Source: Bacteroidales bacterium
GTDB lineage: Bacteria > Bacteroidota > Bacteroidia > Bacteroidales > Muribaculaceae
DNA length: 64,000 nt
Direction: 5' to 3'
Assembly (NCBI GenBank): GCA_015060975.1
Contig: SUXI01000013.1
Span: 1 to 64,000, forward strand
This document shows positions 8,735 through 16,516 of this stretch, piece by piece (position 1 is the stretch's first letter; every line of letters begins with the position of its first letter). Under the pieces are notes generated by a model. The model saw only the letters and a list, made by a program, of their open reading frames with translations. It searched no databases and had not been told where the DNA came from. The position numbers and the translations under genes are program-made.

Positions 8735-9535
8735 ATGAATAATATTCACGACACAGCCACTATTTTAAACAATGCCATCTCATGGGCTCGTGAGGCGGGA
8801 CACTTGCAACTTGAATATTTTCGAGGAAACAATCTTAATATTGAATCAAAATTCAACGATAGCGATATTGTCACAGTAGCCGACAAAGCATCGGAGCAAA
8901 TAATCATTAACCACATCAAAAACGCCTATCCGGCGCATGCAATTCTATCGGAAGAGATGGGTGACAACGCAATAACCAGCGATTATCGTTGGATTATAGA
9001 CCCACTTGACGGCACAACCAATTTCAGTAATGGACTGCCTCTTTTCTCTGTGTCGATAGCCCTCGAATATTGTGGCAAAGCTATTATCGGAGTAGTGTAT
9101 GCGCCCTACCTCAACGAACTCTTTTATGCCACAAAGGGAGGCGGAGCTTGGCTCAATGGCAACAAGATAGCCACATCAAGAAAAAACTCATTGGCTCACT
9201 CGGTTGTAGCGACAGGATTCCCTGTTGATAAAGACCGCACAAACGATAATAATCTCGACAACGTAACCCGTGTGCTACCCCATGTGCGAGGCATGCGTAG
9301 GTTAGGGTCGGCAGCAATAGACTTATGCTATGTCGCAGCCGGTTTCCTTGATGGTTATTGGGAGATGAATCTACACACATGGGATGTCTCAGCCGGTCGT
9401 CTTATAGCAGAAGAAGCCGGAGCCAAATGCTCTTTATTCCGCAACGACCGAAATATATCTATTATAGCCGCCACACCACTAATCTTTGACTCATTATCTT
9501 CTTTATTATCCAACCAACCACATTCACCCCAATAA
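8735..9535 (+). CDS. Inositol monophosphatase family protein
   Basis: Mg-dependent, Li-sensitive phosphatase fold, 266 residues. The metal-binding motifs are SEEMG (about 72-76), DPLDGTTNF (89-97) and WDVSAG (about 211-216), all intact. Substrates in this family include inositol phosphate, 3'-phosphoadenosine 5'-phosphate and sugar phosphates, so the exact reaction is open. It follows the Lrp gene by 42 nt on the same strand. Confidence 0.92.
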   Translation: MNNIHDTATILNNAISWAREAGHLQLEYFRGNNLNIESKFNDSDIVTVADKASEQIIINHIKNAYPAHAILSEEMGDNAITSDYRWIIDPLDGTTNFSNGLPLFSVSIALEYCGKAIIGVVYAPYLNELFYATKGGGAWLNGNKIATSRKNSLAHSVVATGFPVDKDRTNDNNLDNVTRVLPHVRGMRRLGSAAIDLCYVAAGFLDGYWEMNLHTWDVSAGRLIAEEAGAKCSLFRNDRNISIIAATPLIFDSLSSLLSNQPHSPQ

Positions 9536-9550
9536 CACACTACATTTGCA

Positions 9551-10363
9551 ATGGAACTGAAGGTATTGGTTGATAATAATTTGGGAGAAGGTGATGTTTT
9601 AATCTCCGAACATGGATTATCTATATGGATGGAGGTTGATGGGCGACAATGGTTAATCGACACCGGAGCGAGCGATGCTTTTGCGCGAAATGCCATTCAA
9701 CTTGGGATTGATATTGCCAATGTCGATTACCTTATCCTATCGCATGGTCACAGCGATCATTGCGGTGGGTTGGAAACGTTTCTTTCGCTCAATGGTAAGG
9801 CTCAGATATTTATATCTGCCAATATTGAGAATAATCTCTTTTTTTCAACTCGACGAGGAACCAAACGCAACATTTCGCTTAATCATTCATTAATTCAAAA
9901 CAATCTTCATCGGTTCGTATTTATAGATAAAAATTTACGATTAAGTGAGAATGCAAATATCATCACAAAAATCACACACACGAGTCCTCAACCTCAAGCT
10001 AATTCCACTTTGCTAAAAAATGATTTACCCGATGATTTCAATCATGAAATTGCATTGGCTATAACAACATCAAAGGGGGTTATAATAATTTCGCCATGTT
10101 CGCATAATGGCGTTATCAATACTATTGAGTCATGTTCGCATTTAGGTGACATTACTCACTACATCGGAGGCACACATTTAGTTGACAACTTTGAAAGTGA
10201 TGGGCAATTACTCAATTTAGCATTAAACTTGCGAAATTGCTATCCCAACCTCACATTAATTTCGGGGCACTGCACCGGAGAGTGCGCAAAAAGGGCTTTT
10301 CAAAAAGAGCTAAACGACAAATTCATCGTTTTTTACACCGGGTTTTCTTTATTTATCGATTAA
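9551..10363 (+). CDS. MBL-fold metallohydrolase
   Basis: 270-residue metallo-beta-lactamase fold with the metal motif SHGHSDHCGG (His65, His67, Asp69, His70), a later SPCSHNG and a C-terminal SGHCTGE. This pattern resembles the archaeal/bacterial group annotated as dihydropterin-linked RFA-P synthase-like hydrolases; that name is family lore and no substrate is claimed. It starts 15 nt after the phosphatase gene, so the two are probably co-transcribed. Confidence 0.88.
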   Translation: MELKVLVDNNLGEGDVLISEHGLSIWMEVDGRQWLIDTGASDAFARNAIQLGIDIANVDYLILSHGHSDHCGGLETFLSLNGKAQIFISANIENNLFFSTRRGTKRNISLNHSLIQNNLHRFVFIDKNLRLSENANIITKITHTSPQPQANSTLLKNDLPDDFNHEIALAITTSKGVIIISPCSHNGVINTIESCSHLGDITHYIGGTHLVDNFESDGQLLNLALNLRNCYPNLTLISGHCTGECAKRAFQKELNDKFIVFYTGFSLFID

Positions 10364-10457
10364 AATAGCTATCTTCGTAGCGATAAATCTAACCATAAAT
10401 CATACCAATATTAGGTTTTATCACATTTTTGAATAATCATAACCTCAAATTAAATAT

Positions 10458-13400
10458 ATGAAATCTCGATTTTTACATCTATTAGCGTCGGTGTTGTTGA
10501 TGACAACTATCGCCGGCAACTTGTTTGCCACAAATCCTAAGCGCGAAATGCGTTCTACATGGCTCACATTAGTTTCAAACATTGACTGGCCATCGACCAA
10601 AGGCACAAGTGCGTCGGCTCAAGCCGCACAAAAAAAAGAATTAATAGCCTATCTCGACAATCTTGAAGAACTTAACATGACTTCAACTTGTTTGCACATA
10701 CGCACAATGGGCGATGCTGCATATCCATCGGAATATGCTCCTTGGTCGAGTTATATCTCAGGTACTCGCGGAGTGAGCCCGGGTTGGGATCCATTGGCAT
10801 TTTTCGTTGAAGAATGTCACAAGCGTGGTATCGAAGCATACGTGTGGTTGAACCCTTATCGCTGGAGTAGTAGCGGCTTGAATGCCTGGTCAACTGAAAA
10901 AGACTTGGAATGGAAAAACAACGACATGCTCATCGTTGGCGACAATGGTACTTATGTAACGTTCAACCCGGCATTAAAAGAGACTCGCGAACTTATCGTA
11001 AATGTCATTAAAGAAATCATTGATAATTATGCCATTGACGGCATGTTGTTCGACGACTATTTCTATCCAAGTGGTGGTACTACCGAAGGTTCAAGTGCAC
11101 CCGACTACGCTGATTATATAGCAAGTGGCACCACAATGTCGATGGGCGATTGGCGCCGTCGCAACGTAAATGATATGGTTGCCGACTGTTATAAAATCAT
11201 TAACGAGACACGCCCTGACGTACGTTTTGGTATCGGTCCAGCCGGTGTTTCAAGTACATCAGCAAGCAAATATGGTCTTCCATCTCTTTCTTCTTATGAT
11301 TTAAGTGCCAGTGATTGGCAATATGCCCAAATATATTGCGACCCATTGACATGGATGTATGAAGGGACAGTAGATTTCATTTCTCCTCAACTTTATTGGG
11401 AAACAACTCACTCAACCAATGGGTATGAAGAATTAACACATTGGTGGAGCGATGCAGCCGATAAATTAAAATGTCACTACTATGCAAGCCAAGCCTCATA
11501 TAAGATTAACAATTCGGGCTGGGGTGTAAATGAATTGATTAAACAAGTAAACCACAACCGCACTTATGTAAAAAACAACAATTGCGGTAGCATTTATTAC
11601 AACACAAACACTTTCAAGAGTGGCATGAGTTCCCTTAAAAACAACGTGTATTCAACACCTGCTTTAACTCCTGAAATCACTTGGAAGAGTGGTGATAATT
11701 ACAGCGCCGTTTCTAATTTGAAATATGATGCCGGCACATTGTCATGGGAGGCAACAACAAATGGCAACGCGATTATTCGTTACACTGTTTATGCAGTGCC
11801 TATGTCGGTAACTATCGACGAAGCCAAAGCCGCCGATGGCGACGGATTTGACGTGCAATATCTTCAAAAAGTAGTTTACGGCACATCATACACTCTCGAC
11901 AGCGACAAGCAAGCAAACTATTGGTATGTTGTGAATGTGTTTGACGGATATGGTCATGAACACGAATCGGCAATCGTAAACTATCCTGAGGGGGACTCTG
12001 AAGTGGCAACACTCATCGCTCCTATCAATGGCACAACCGTTGCATGGAATCAAAATTTCTCTTGGAGCAATATCGCCGACGCAACTTTCACTCTTGAGAT
12101 TTCCGACAACAAGGCATTCTCAACTATAGTGTTGCAACAAAAAGACATCACAACCAACTCAACAACCATTGACCTCAGTGACCTCGAATCAACAAAAACA
12201 TATTATTGGAGGATTCGCACTGCCCAGGCCAACAAGCTTGAATCGGTAAGTAGTGTGGAATCATTCACAACAACCATGCGTCCAAGCGCACCCAAAACAA
12301 CGCTCATCACTCCTGCCAATGGCGCGCAATTAGAGGACGACATAACCTTTTCATGGAGCAAAGTCGCATGCGAACAATACACATTCCAAGCATCGACCCT
12401 TGCCGATTTTTCATCTATTAAATATGAACAAACATTAACCGAAACCTCCTTGCCCATTGCATTATCCGTTTTTGGTAAAGGAACATTCTACTGGCGTGTA
12501 ATCACTAAAGGAGCAACATTGACCGATACCTATTCCGACATTCGTAATTTCCAAATAACAAAAATCGCAGTGGGGAACTTCGAGCCGGGCTATACTGTGA
12601 AACTCGATAAAGATAATGGTTCATATATGGCAAACGGGAACTTGTCAATCAACAGCGTATGGTTCCGTTCTGTTCACGATGATTACAATAACATCACATT
12701 TGGCAATGATGGCTCTTTCAACCGTTCATTCTGTGTTGTGGGCAACACGGTGTATATGGTTGGACGATCTGAAAACTCAACCGGAGCAAATATATACCTA
12801 CGCAAATTTGATGGCACAACAGGCGAAATAATCGGTGATATTATTTTAGGCGACGAAGGAAAAATAGCCTACTACCCCGCCAATAGTGTTGTAAAAGACT
12901 CTAAAGGAAACATCTGCATTGCCAACCTTTCACTCAATATCAAGTCAACCCCCATCGTTTTACATCGGGTTAACCTTGAAACAGGAGAGTTGACACAAGT
13001 AGCATCAGTAAAATATAGCAGTTCTTCATCACGTTGCGACCACATTACCTTGACAGGCGATGTTTCAACCGGCAAGTTCACTATCTATGCAGCATTTGCC
13101 AAAGCAAAAGTTGTTGTTCGTTGGAATTTTGAAAATGGAACACAAAAATCACAAGAAGTGTGCTCCCTCACCCTCAATCCATCAAGCGCAACCGCACTCG
13201 GCACCGCACCTCGAGTGATATTGATTGATGATAATTCATTCCTCGTTCGTGGTGGTGATACTGAATGGGCTCGTTACAACTTCTCATCGGGCAAAGTTGC
13301 TGACTCATTCAATAACAACCCCGACCTCAAACCTATCGCAGGCGAAGCCAATGGTGGCACATGGTTCACACTCAATAATACGAATTACTTTGTTTATCCC

Positions 13401-13784
13401 TACGCCGATTGGACCGACCCCGTTGGTCATCAGTTCAGTATCGTTAAAGCCGACAATGATCTATCATTTGAATCAATGGAGTTAATGTGGACATTACCCC
13501 AAGACGGCATGGGCGACATTGAAAGCACTACATTCCAAGCCGATGCCGACTATGCTCACATCTCTGATGGTCGTTTGATGCTGTATCTGTTTGTTCCGGG
13601 CAACGGGCTATGCGCCTACGAAATCACCGACTATTTGGCTAGCGGAGTTGAAAGCATTTTGAACACAACAGCTACCGAAGTGGCACGTTACGACATTCAC
13701 GGACGCCTCCTCACCCAACCCACAAGAGGCATTAACATCATAAAAATGAGCGACGGCTCCGCAAAGAAAGTTGTAGTGAAATAA
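10458..13784 (+). CDS. Secreted GHL10-family glycosidase with beta-sandwich and propeller-like domains and a sorting-like tail
   Basis: 1,108 residues. A signal peptide (about 1-24) precedes a glycosyl-hydrolase-like 10 (DUF187/YngK-type) TIM barrel at about 30-390, opening with REMRSTWLTLVSNIDWPS and containing FDDYFYP (Asp199/Asp200), a likely acid pair. Two fibronectin-like sandwiches follow (about 515-605 and 610-705), then a region of repeated strands to about 1050 resembling a propeller. The last 30 residues (YDIHGRLL...GINIIKM...KVVVK) look like a shortened T9SS type A sorting tail. It probably cleaves a host or microbial glycan at the cell surface; the linkage is unknown. A 16-bp hairpin follows. 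Confidence 0.88.
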   Translation: MKSRFLHLLASVLLMTTIAGNLFATNPKREMRSTWLTLVSNIDWPSTKGTSASAQAAQKKELIAYLDNLEELNMTSTCLHIRTMGDAAYPSEYAPWSSYISGTRGVSPGWDPLAFFVEECHKRGIEAYVWLNPYRWSSSGLNAWSTEKDLEWKNNDMLIVGDNGTYVTFNPALKETRELIVNVIKEIIDNYAIDGMLFDDYFYPSGGTTEGSSAPDYADYIASGTTMSMGDWRRRNVNDMVADCYKIINETRPDVRFGIGPAGVSSTSASKYGLPSLSSYDLSASDWQYAQIYCDPLTWMYEGTVDFISPQLYWETTHSTNGYEELTHWWSDAADKLKCHYYASQASYKINNSGWGVNELIKQVNHNRTYVKNNNCGSIYYNTNTFKSGMSSLKNNVYSTPALTPEITWKSGDNYSAVSNLKYDAGTLSWEATTNGNAIIRYTVYAVPMSVTIDEAKAADGDGFDVQYLQKVVYGTSYTLDSDKQANYWYVVNVFDGYGHEHESAIVNYPEGDSEVATLIAPINGTTVAWNQNFSWSNIADATFTLEISDNKAFSTIVLQQKDITTNSTTIDLSDLESTKTYYWRIRTAQANKLESVSSVESFTTTMRPSAPKTTLITPANGAQLEDDITFSWSKVACEQYTFQASTLADFSSIKYEQTLTETSLPIALSVFGKGTFYWRVITKGATLTDTYSDIRNFQITKIAVGNFEPGYTVKLDKDNGSYMANGNLSINSVWFRSVHDDYNNITFGNDGSFNRSFCVVGNTVYMVGRSENSTGANIYLRKFDGTTGEIIGDIILGDEGKIAYYPANSVVKDSKGNICIANLSLNIKSTPIVLHRVNLETGELTQVASVKYSSSSSRCDHITLTGDVSTGKFTIYAAFAKAKVVVRWNFENGTQKSQEVCSLTLNPSSATALGTAPRVILIDDNSFLVRGGDTEWARYNFSSGKVADSFNNNPDLKPIAGEANGGTWFTLNNTNYFVYPYADWTDPVGHQFSIVKADNDLSFESMELMWTLPQDGMGDIESTTFQADADYAHISDGRLMLYLFVPGNGLCAYEITDYLASGVESILNTTATEVARYDIHGRLLTQPTRGINIIKMSDGSAKKVVVK

Positions 13785-13805
13785 AATTAAAACCATCTTT
13801 TTCAA

Positions 13806-13852
13806 AACAAGGAACAATGTCATAACTTTTTATCTCGACATTGTTCCTTGTT
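13806..13852 (+). terminator. Terminator hairpin after the GHL10 gene
   Basis: A 16-bp perfect inverted repeat (13806-13821 with 13837-13852) with a 15-nt loop begins 22 nt after the stop codon. There is no strong T run, so it may act as a processing or 3'-end stabilising stem. Confidence 0.65.
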
Positions 13853-13876
13853 ATAATTATCTTAACCAATAAATTT

Positions 13877-14686
13877 ATGAAAAGATTTAATCTCATATTA
13901 TGTATAATTGCATCGGTGTATATGCTATTCTCAACAATTGCATCATGTCAATCATCATCAAAAACAGAAAGCACAAAAGACATAATTATTGACACCCTCT
14001 CCCCCAATAATAGTACCAATTATGCAATAGAAAAAGAAGATAGTGCAAAAAAAGAGGATAACATAAAAAAAGACTCTGTCATGGCAAAAGCCATAGACTT
14101 AGGGTTATCTGTACTTTGGGCAGATCGTAACATTGGAGCTTCTTCGCCGGAATGTAACGGAGACTATTTTTCATGGGGAGAAACAACTATTAAAGAAAAA
14201 TACACTTGGCTCACTTATAAATTCTTTATAGACTCCGACGATAGTGGCTATCCTTGGAAAACCAATGGGGAAGAAGACGAAGATTGCACCCCGAATGAAC
14301 TATCTAATCTTGGTGAGGATATCGCAGGAACAGTTTATGATGCAGCATATACTCTTTGGGGTGAAGATTGGATGATGCCCACACGCCAACAATGGAACGA
14401 ATTAATTGAAAATTGTAGATGGACAATAACAACACAAAATAGCAACAAAGGGTACAAAGTAACCAGTAAAATAAATGGCAACTCGATATTCCTACCAATT
14501 GCGGGATATAGATGTGACACAACTTTACACGCAAAAGACGCTCCATTTTATTGGAGTTCAACTTCCGAGCCATCGTCTCCATACCATGCGTTTGGAGCAT
14601 ATTTTGAGTTCTTTGCATGCGCACCTCCATATACCGGATTCTGGCATCGCTATAATGGTCTCTCTATTCGTCCGGTAAAAAAATAA
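13877..14686 (+). CDS. Lipoprotein with a FISUMP-like (Fibrobacter major paralogous) domain
   Basis: 269 residues from the ATG at 13877 (MKRFNLILC); a longer frame from 13841 would start inside the upstream hairpin. A lipobox ends at Cys (IASC, about residue 24). A low-complexity linker follows, then DLGLSVLWADRNIGASSPE and GDYFSWGE, the hallmark of the FISUMP / DUF1566-like carbohydrate-associated domain, and a C-terminal SIRPVKK. Such proteins are surface-exposed in Bacteroidetes; the function is unknown. Confidence 0.8.
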   Translation: MKRFNLILCIIASVYMLFSTIASCQSSSKTESTKDIIIDTLSPNNSTNYAIEKEDSAKKEDNIKKDSVMAKAIDLGLSVLWADRNIGASSPECNGDYFSWGETTIKEKYTWLTYKFFIDSDDSGYPWKTNGEEDEDCTPNELSNLGEDIAGTVYDAAYTLWGEDWMMPTRQQWNELIENCRWTITTQNSNKGYKVTSKINGNSIFLPIAGYRCDTTLHAKDAPFYWSSTSEPSSPYHAFGAYFEFFACAPPYTGFWHRYNGLSIRPVKK

Positions 14687-14720
14687 TTCCCAATTTTTAT
14701 ATTATTTTATATAGGTGGCA

Positions 14721-14757
14721 TCTCGGCAACGCAAAAGTCAAAATTGAATAATTCTCA
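14721..14757 (+). repeat. 37-bp direct repeat, left copy (brackets the DUF4143 gene)
   Basis: Begins TCTCGGCAACGCAAAAG and ends ATAATTCTCA. It is identical over 37 bp to 16308-16344 on the other side of the ATPase gene. Confidence 0.9.
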
Positions 14758-14793
14758 TTCTCAGAACTTAATTTATCCTCACGTCTCCATTTT

Positions 14794-14905
14794 TTTGGAA
14801 AAATGCAGATTTTTGCTATTTTTGCTTTGGAAAAATGCAGATTTTTGCTATTTTTGCTTTGGAAAAATGCAGATTTTTGCTATTTTTGCTTTGGAAAAAT
14901 GCAGA
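14794..14905 (+). promoter_or_regulatory. Three tandem promoters in a 32-bp direct repeat
   Basis: Three full copies of a 32-bp unit, plus a partial fourth, start at 14797, 14829, 14861 and 14893. Each unit holds TTTG, a 19-nt spacer and TATTTTTG: TTTG at 14794, 14826 and 14858; -7 boxes at 14817-14824, 14849-14856 and 14881-14888. The spacer contains the near-palindrome AAAAAT-GCAG-ATTTTT. The last box would start transcription about 15 nt before the ATG at 14910. Confidence 0.8.
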
Positions 14906-14909
14906 AGCT

Positions 14910-16259
14910 ATGTTAAAAAGAAAAATCTCCAACTATATTGAACACTTTTATAAGGTTAATAAAGGTGCATTACTTATTACCGGAGCTCGGCAAATTGGCA
15001 AGACATATTCAATTCGACATTTTGCGAAATCCAACTTTAAAAACTTTATAGAGATTAATTTTGTAGAATCACCAGAAGCTGTAGGAATTTTTTCATCAGC
15101 AAAAAGTTATAATGATATTTTACTCAGATTATCTGCATTTGTTGAAAAGCCTTTAATTAAAGGCGAAACATTAATCTTTTTTGATGAAGTTCAACTTTGC
15201 CCCGACATTGTTACTGCAATCAAATTTCTTGTTGAAGATAATAGTTACCGATATATTTTAAGTGGTTCTTTACTTGGAGTCGAATTAAACAATCTTCGAT
15301 CTGTTCCTGTTGGATATATGGATATAAAGGAGATGCACCCCTTAGACCTTGAAGAGTTTATGTGGGCCGTAGGTGTCAACGATGATGTCATAAACTCTCT
15401 AAGAAATGCTTGGAACAATAAAATCAAGGTTGATGATTTCGTTCACAACAAAATGATGGAGATTTTCCGTCTTTATCTTATTATTGGAGGTATGCCTGCG
15501 GCAGTTATGTCCTATAAAGAGAACAACAATCTTCAAGACGTAATGTCTATTCAGCGAGAAATTATCCGGTTATACAGAAAAGACATATCTCAATATGACG
15601 AAAAACGCCAACTAAAAATTAAAGATGTTTTTGATTTAATTCCATCAGAACTCAATTCAAAAAGCAAACGTTTTTTTATCAAAAGTTTAAGCGCAAAAGC
15701 AAGAGCCGAAATGTATGAGGACGAGTTCCTATGGTTAAAAGATGCCGGTGTAGGTATTCCTGTTTACAATGTTGTAGAACCTAAAATCCCATTAAAATTA
15801 TCTCAATCGAGAAATTTATTTAAACTTTTCTCAAATGATGTAGGGCTTCTTGCTTGCCAGTATTCCAACGGCATACAACTAAAGATACTATCAGGTGATG
15901 ACAAAATAAACTTTGGAGCAATCTACGAAAATGTTGTTGCCCAAGAATTATATTCCCATAATTTCACTGAACTCTATTACTATAATAGTAAAAAAATGGG
16001 AGAGGTAGATTTTATTGTAGAATTCAATGGAGAAGTGTTCCCTATTGAAGTAAAATCAGGGAAAGATTATGATAGACATCGGGCGTTAAACAACATATTG
16101 GATTGCATCGATTACAATATCCCTAATTCAATTGTATTATGCAACGATAATCTATCTATAAAAGGAAATATTATTTATGCCCCTATTTATTTGATGATGT
16201 TTTTATATAAAGAACAAACAACTAATATCCAATTTAATTTAGACCTCAGTGGCTTGTAA
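14910..16259 (+). CDS. AAA ATPase of the AAA_14/DUF4143 family
   Basis: 449 residues. Walker A is GARQIGKT (25-32) and Walker B LIFFDEV (about 89-94); the DUF4143 C-terminal half contains GEVDFIVE...PIEVKSGK, a pattern reminiscent of PD-(D/E)XK nucleases. The cellular role of this widespread, often multi-copy family is not established. The start at 14910 is chosen because upstream codons only translate the 32-bp promoter repeat, which is open in all three frames. The gene is bracketed by perfect 37-bp direct repeats, suggesting a module that was inserted or duplicated. Confidence 0.88.
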   Translation: MLKRKISNYIEHFYKVNKGALLITGARQIGKTYSIRHFAKSNFKNFIEINFVESPEAVGIFSSAKSYNDILLRLSAFVEKPLIKGETLIFFDEVQLCPDIVTAIKFLVEDNSYRYILSGSLLGVELNNLRSVPVGYMDIKEMHPLDLEEFMWAVGVNDDVINSLRNAWNNKIKVDDFVHNKMMEIFRLYLIIGGMPAAVMSYKENNNLQDVMSIQREIIRLYRKDISQYDEKRQLKIKDVFDLIPSELNSKSKRFFIKSLSAKARAEMYEDEFLWLKDAGVGIPVYNVVEPKIPLKLSQSRNLFKLFSNDVGLLACQYSNGIQLKILSGDDKINFGAIYENVVAQELYSHNFTELYYYNSKKMGEVDFIVEFNGEVFPIEVKSGKDYDRHRALNNILDCIDYNIPNSIVLCNDNLSIKGNIIYAPIYLMMFLYKEQTTNIQFNLDLSGL

Positions 16260-16307
16260 AATTGGGATATAAAACATCAGATAAATTACAATGTCTAAGA
16301 ACAACCT

Positions 16308-16344
16308 TCTCGGCAACGCAAAAGTCAAAATTGAATAATTCTCA
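16308..16344 (+). repeat. 37-bp direct repeat, right copy
   Basis: Identical to 14721-14757; the copies are 1,587 bp apart and enclose only the DUF4143 ATPase and its promoters. Confidence 0.9.
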
Positions 16345-16385
16345 ACTCTAAATTTTCAATTTTATTTTGTACTATCGTTGACTCG

Positions 16386-16465
16386 TCTTAGGTAGGCTAC
16401 GCCTCGGTAAATAGCAAATTTAAACAAGTTTAATTTGCTTTTACGCTCGGCTTGCACTATCTTTG
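16386..16465 (+). promoter_or_regulatory. parC promoter within a dispersed hairpin-containing element
   Basis: TTTG (16434-16437), 20-nt spacer, TATCTTTG (16458-16465). The box sits at the 3' end of an element that starts near GCCTCGG (about 16400), holds an imperfect inverted repeat (AGCAAATTTAAAC / GTTTAATTTGCT) and ends TTGCACTATCTTTG. A second copy with the same ends and spacing is at 21350-21419. Confidence 0.75.
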
Positions 16466-16516
16466 TAGTTGAAAAAATGATCATATATAGACCAATAAAT
16501 CACTCTTTTACAAATT

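Noticed and set aside
13841-13876. Upstream in-frame start of the FISUMP lipoprotein
   Set aside because: It lies inside the hairpin after the GHL10 gene; the signal peptide begins at 13877.
14744-14941. 65-codon frame across the 32-bp repeats
   Set aside because: It starts in the direct repeat with TTG; the repeat is open in all frames and has promoter content.
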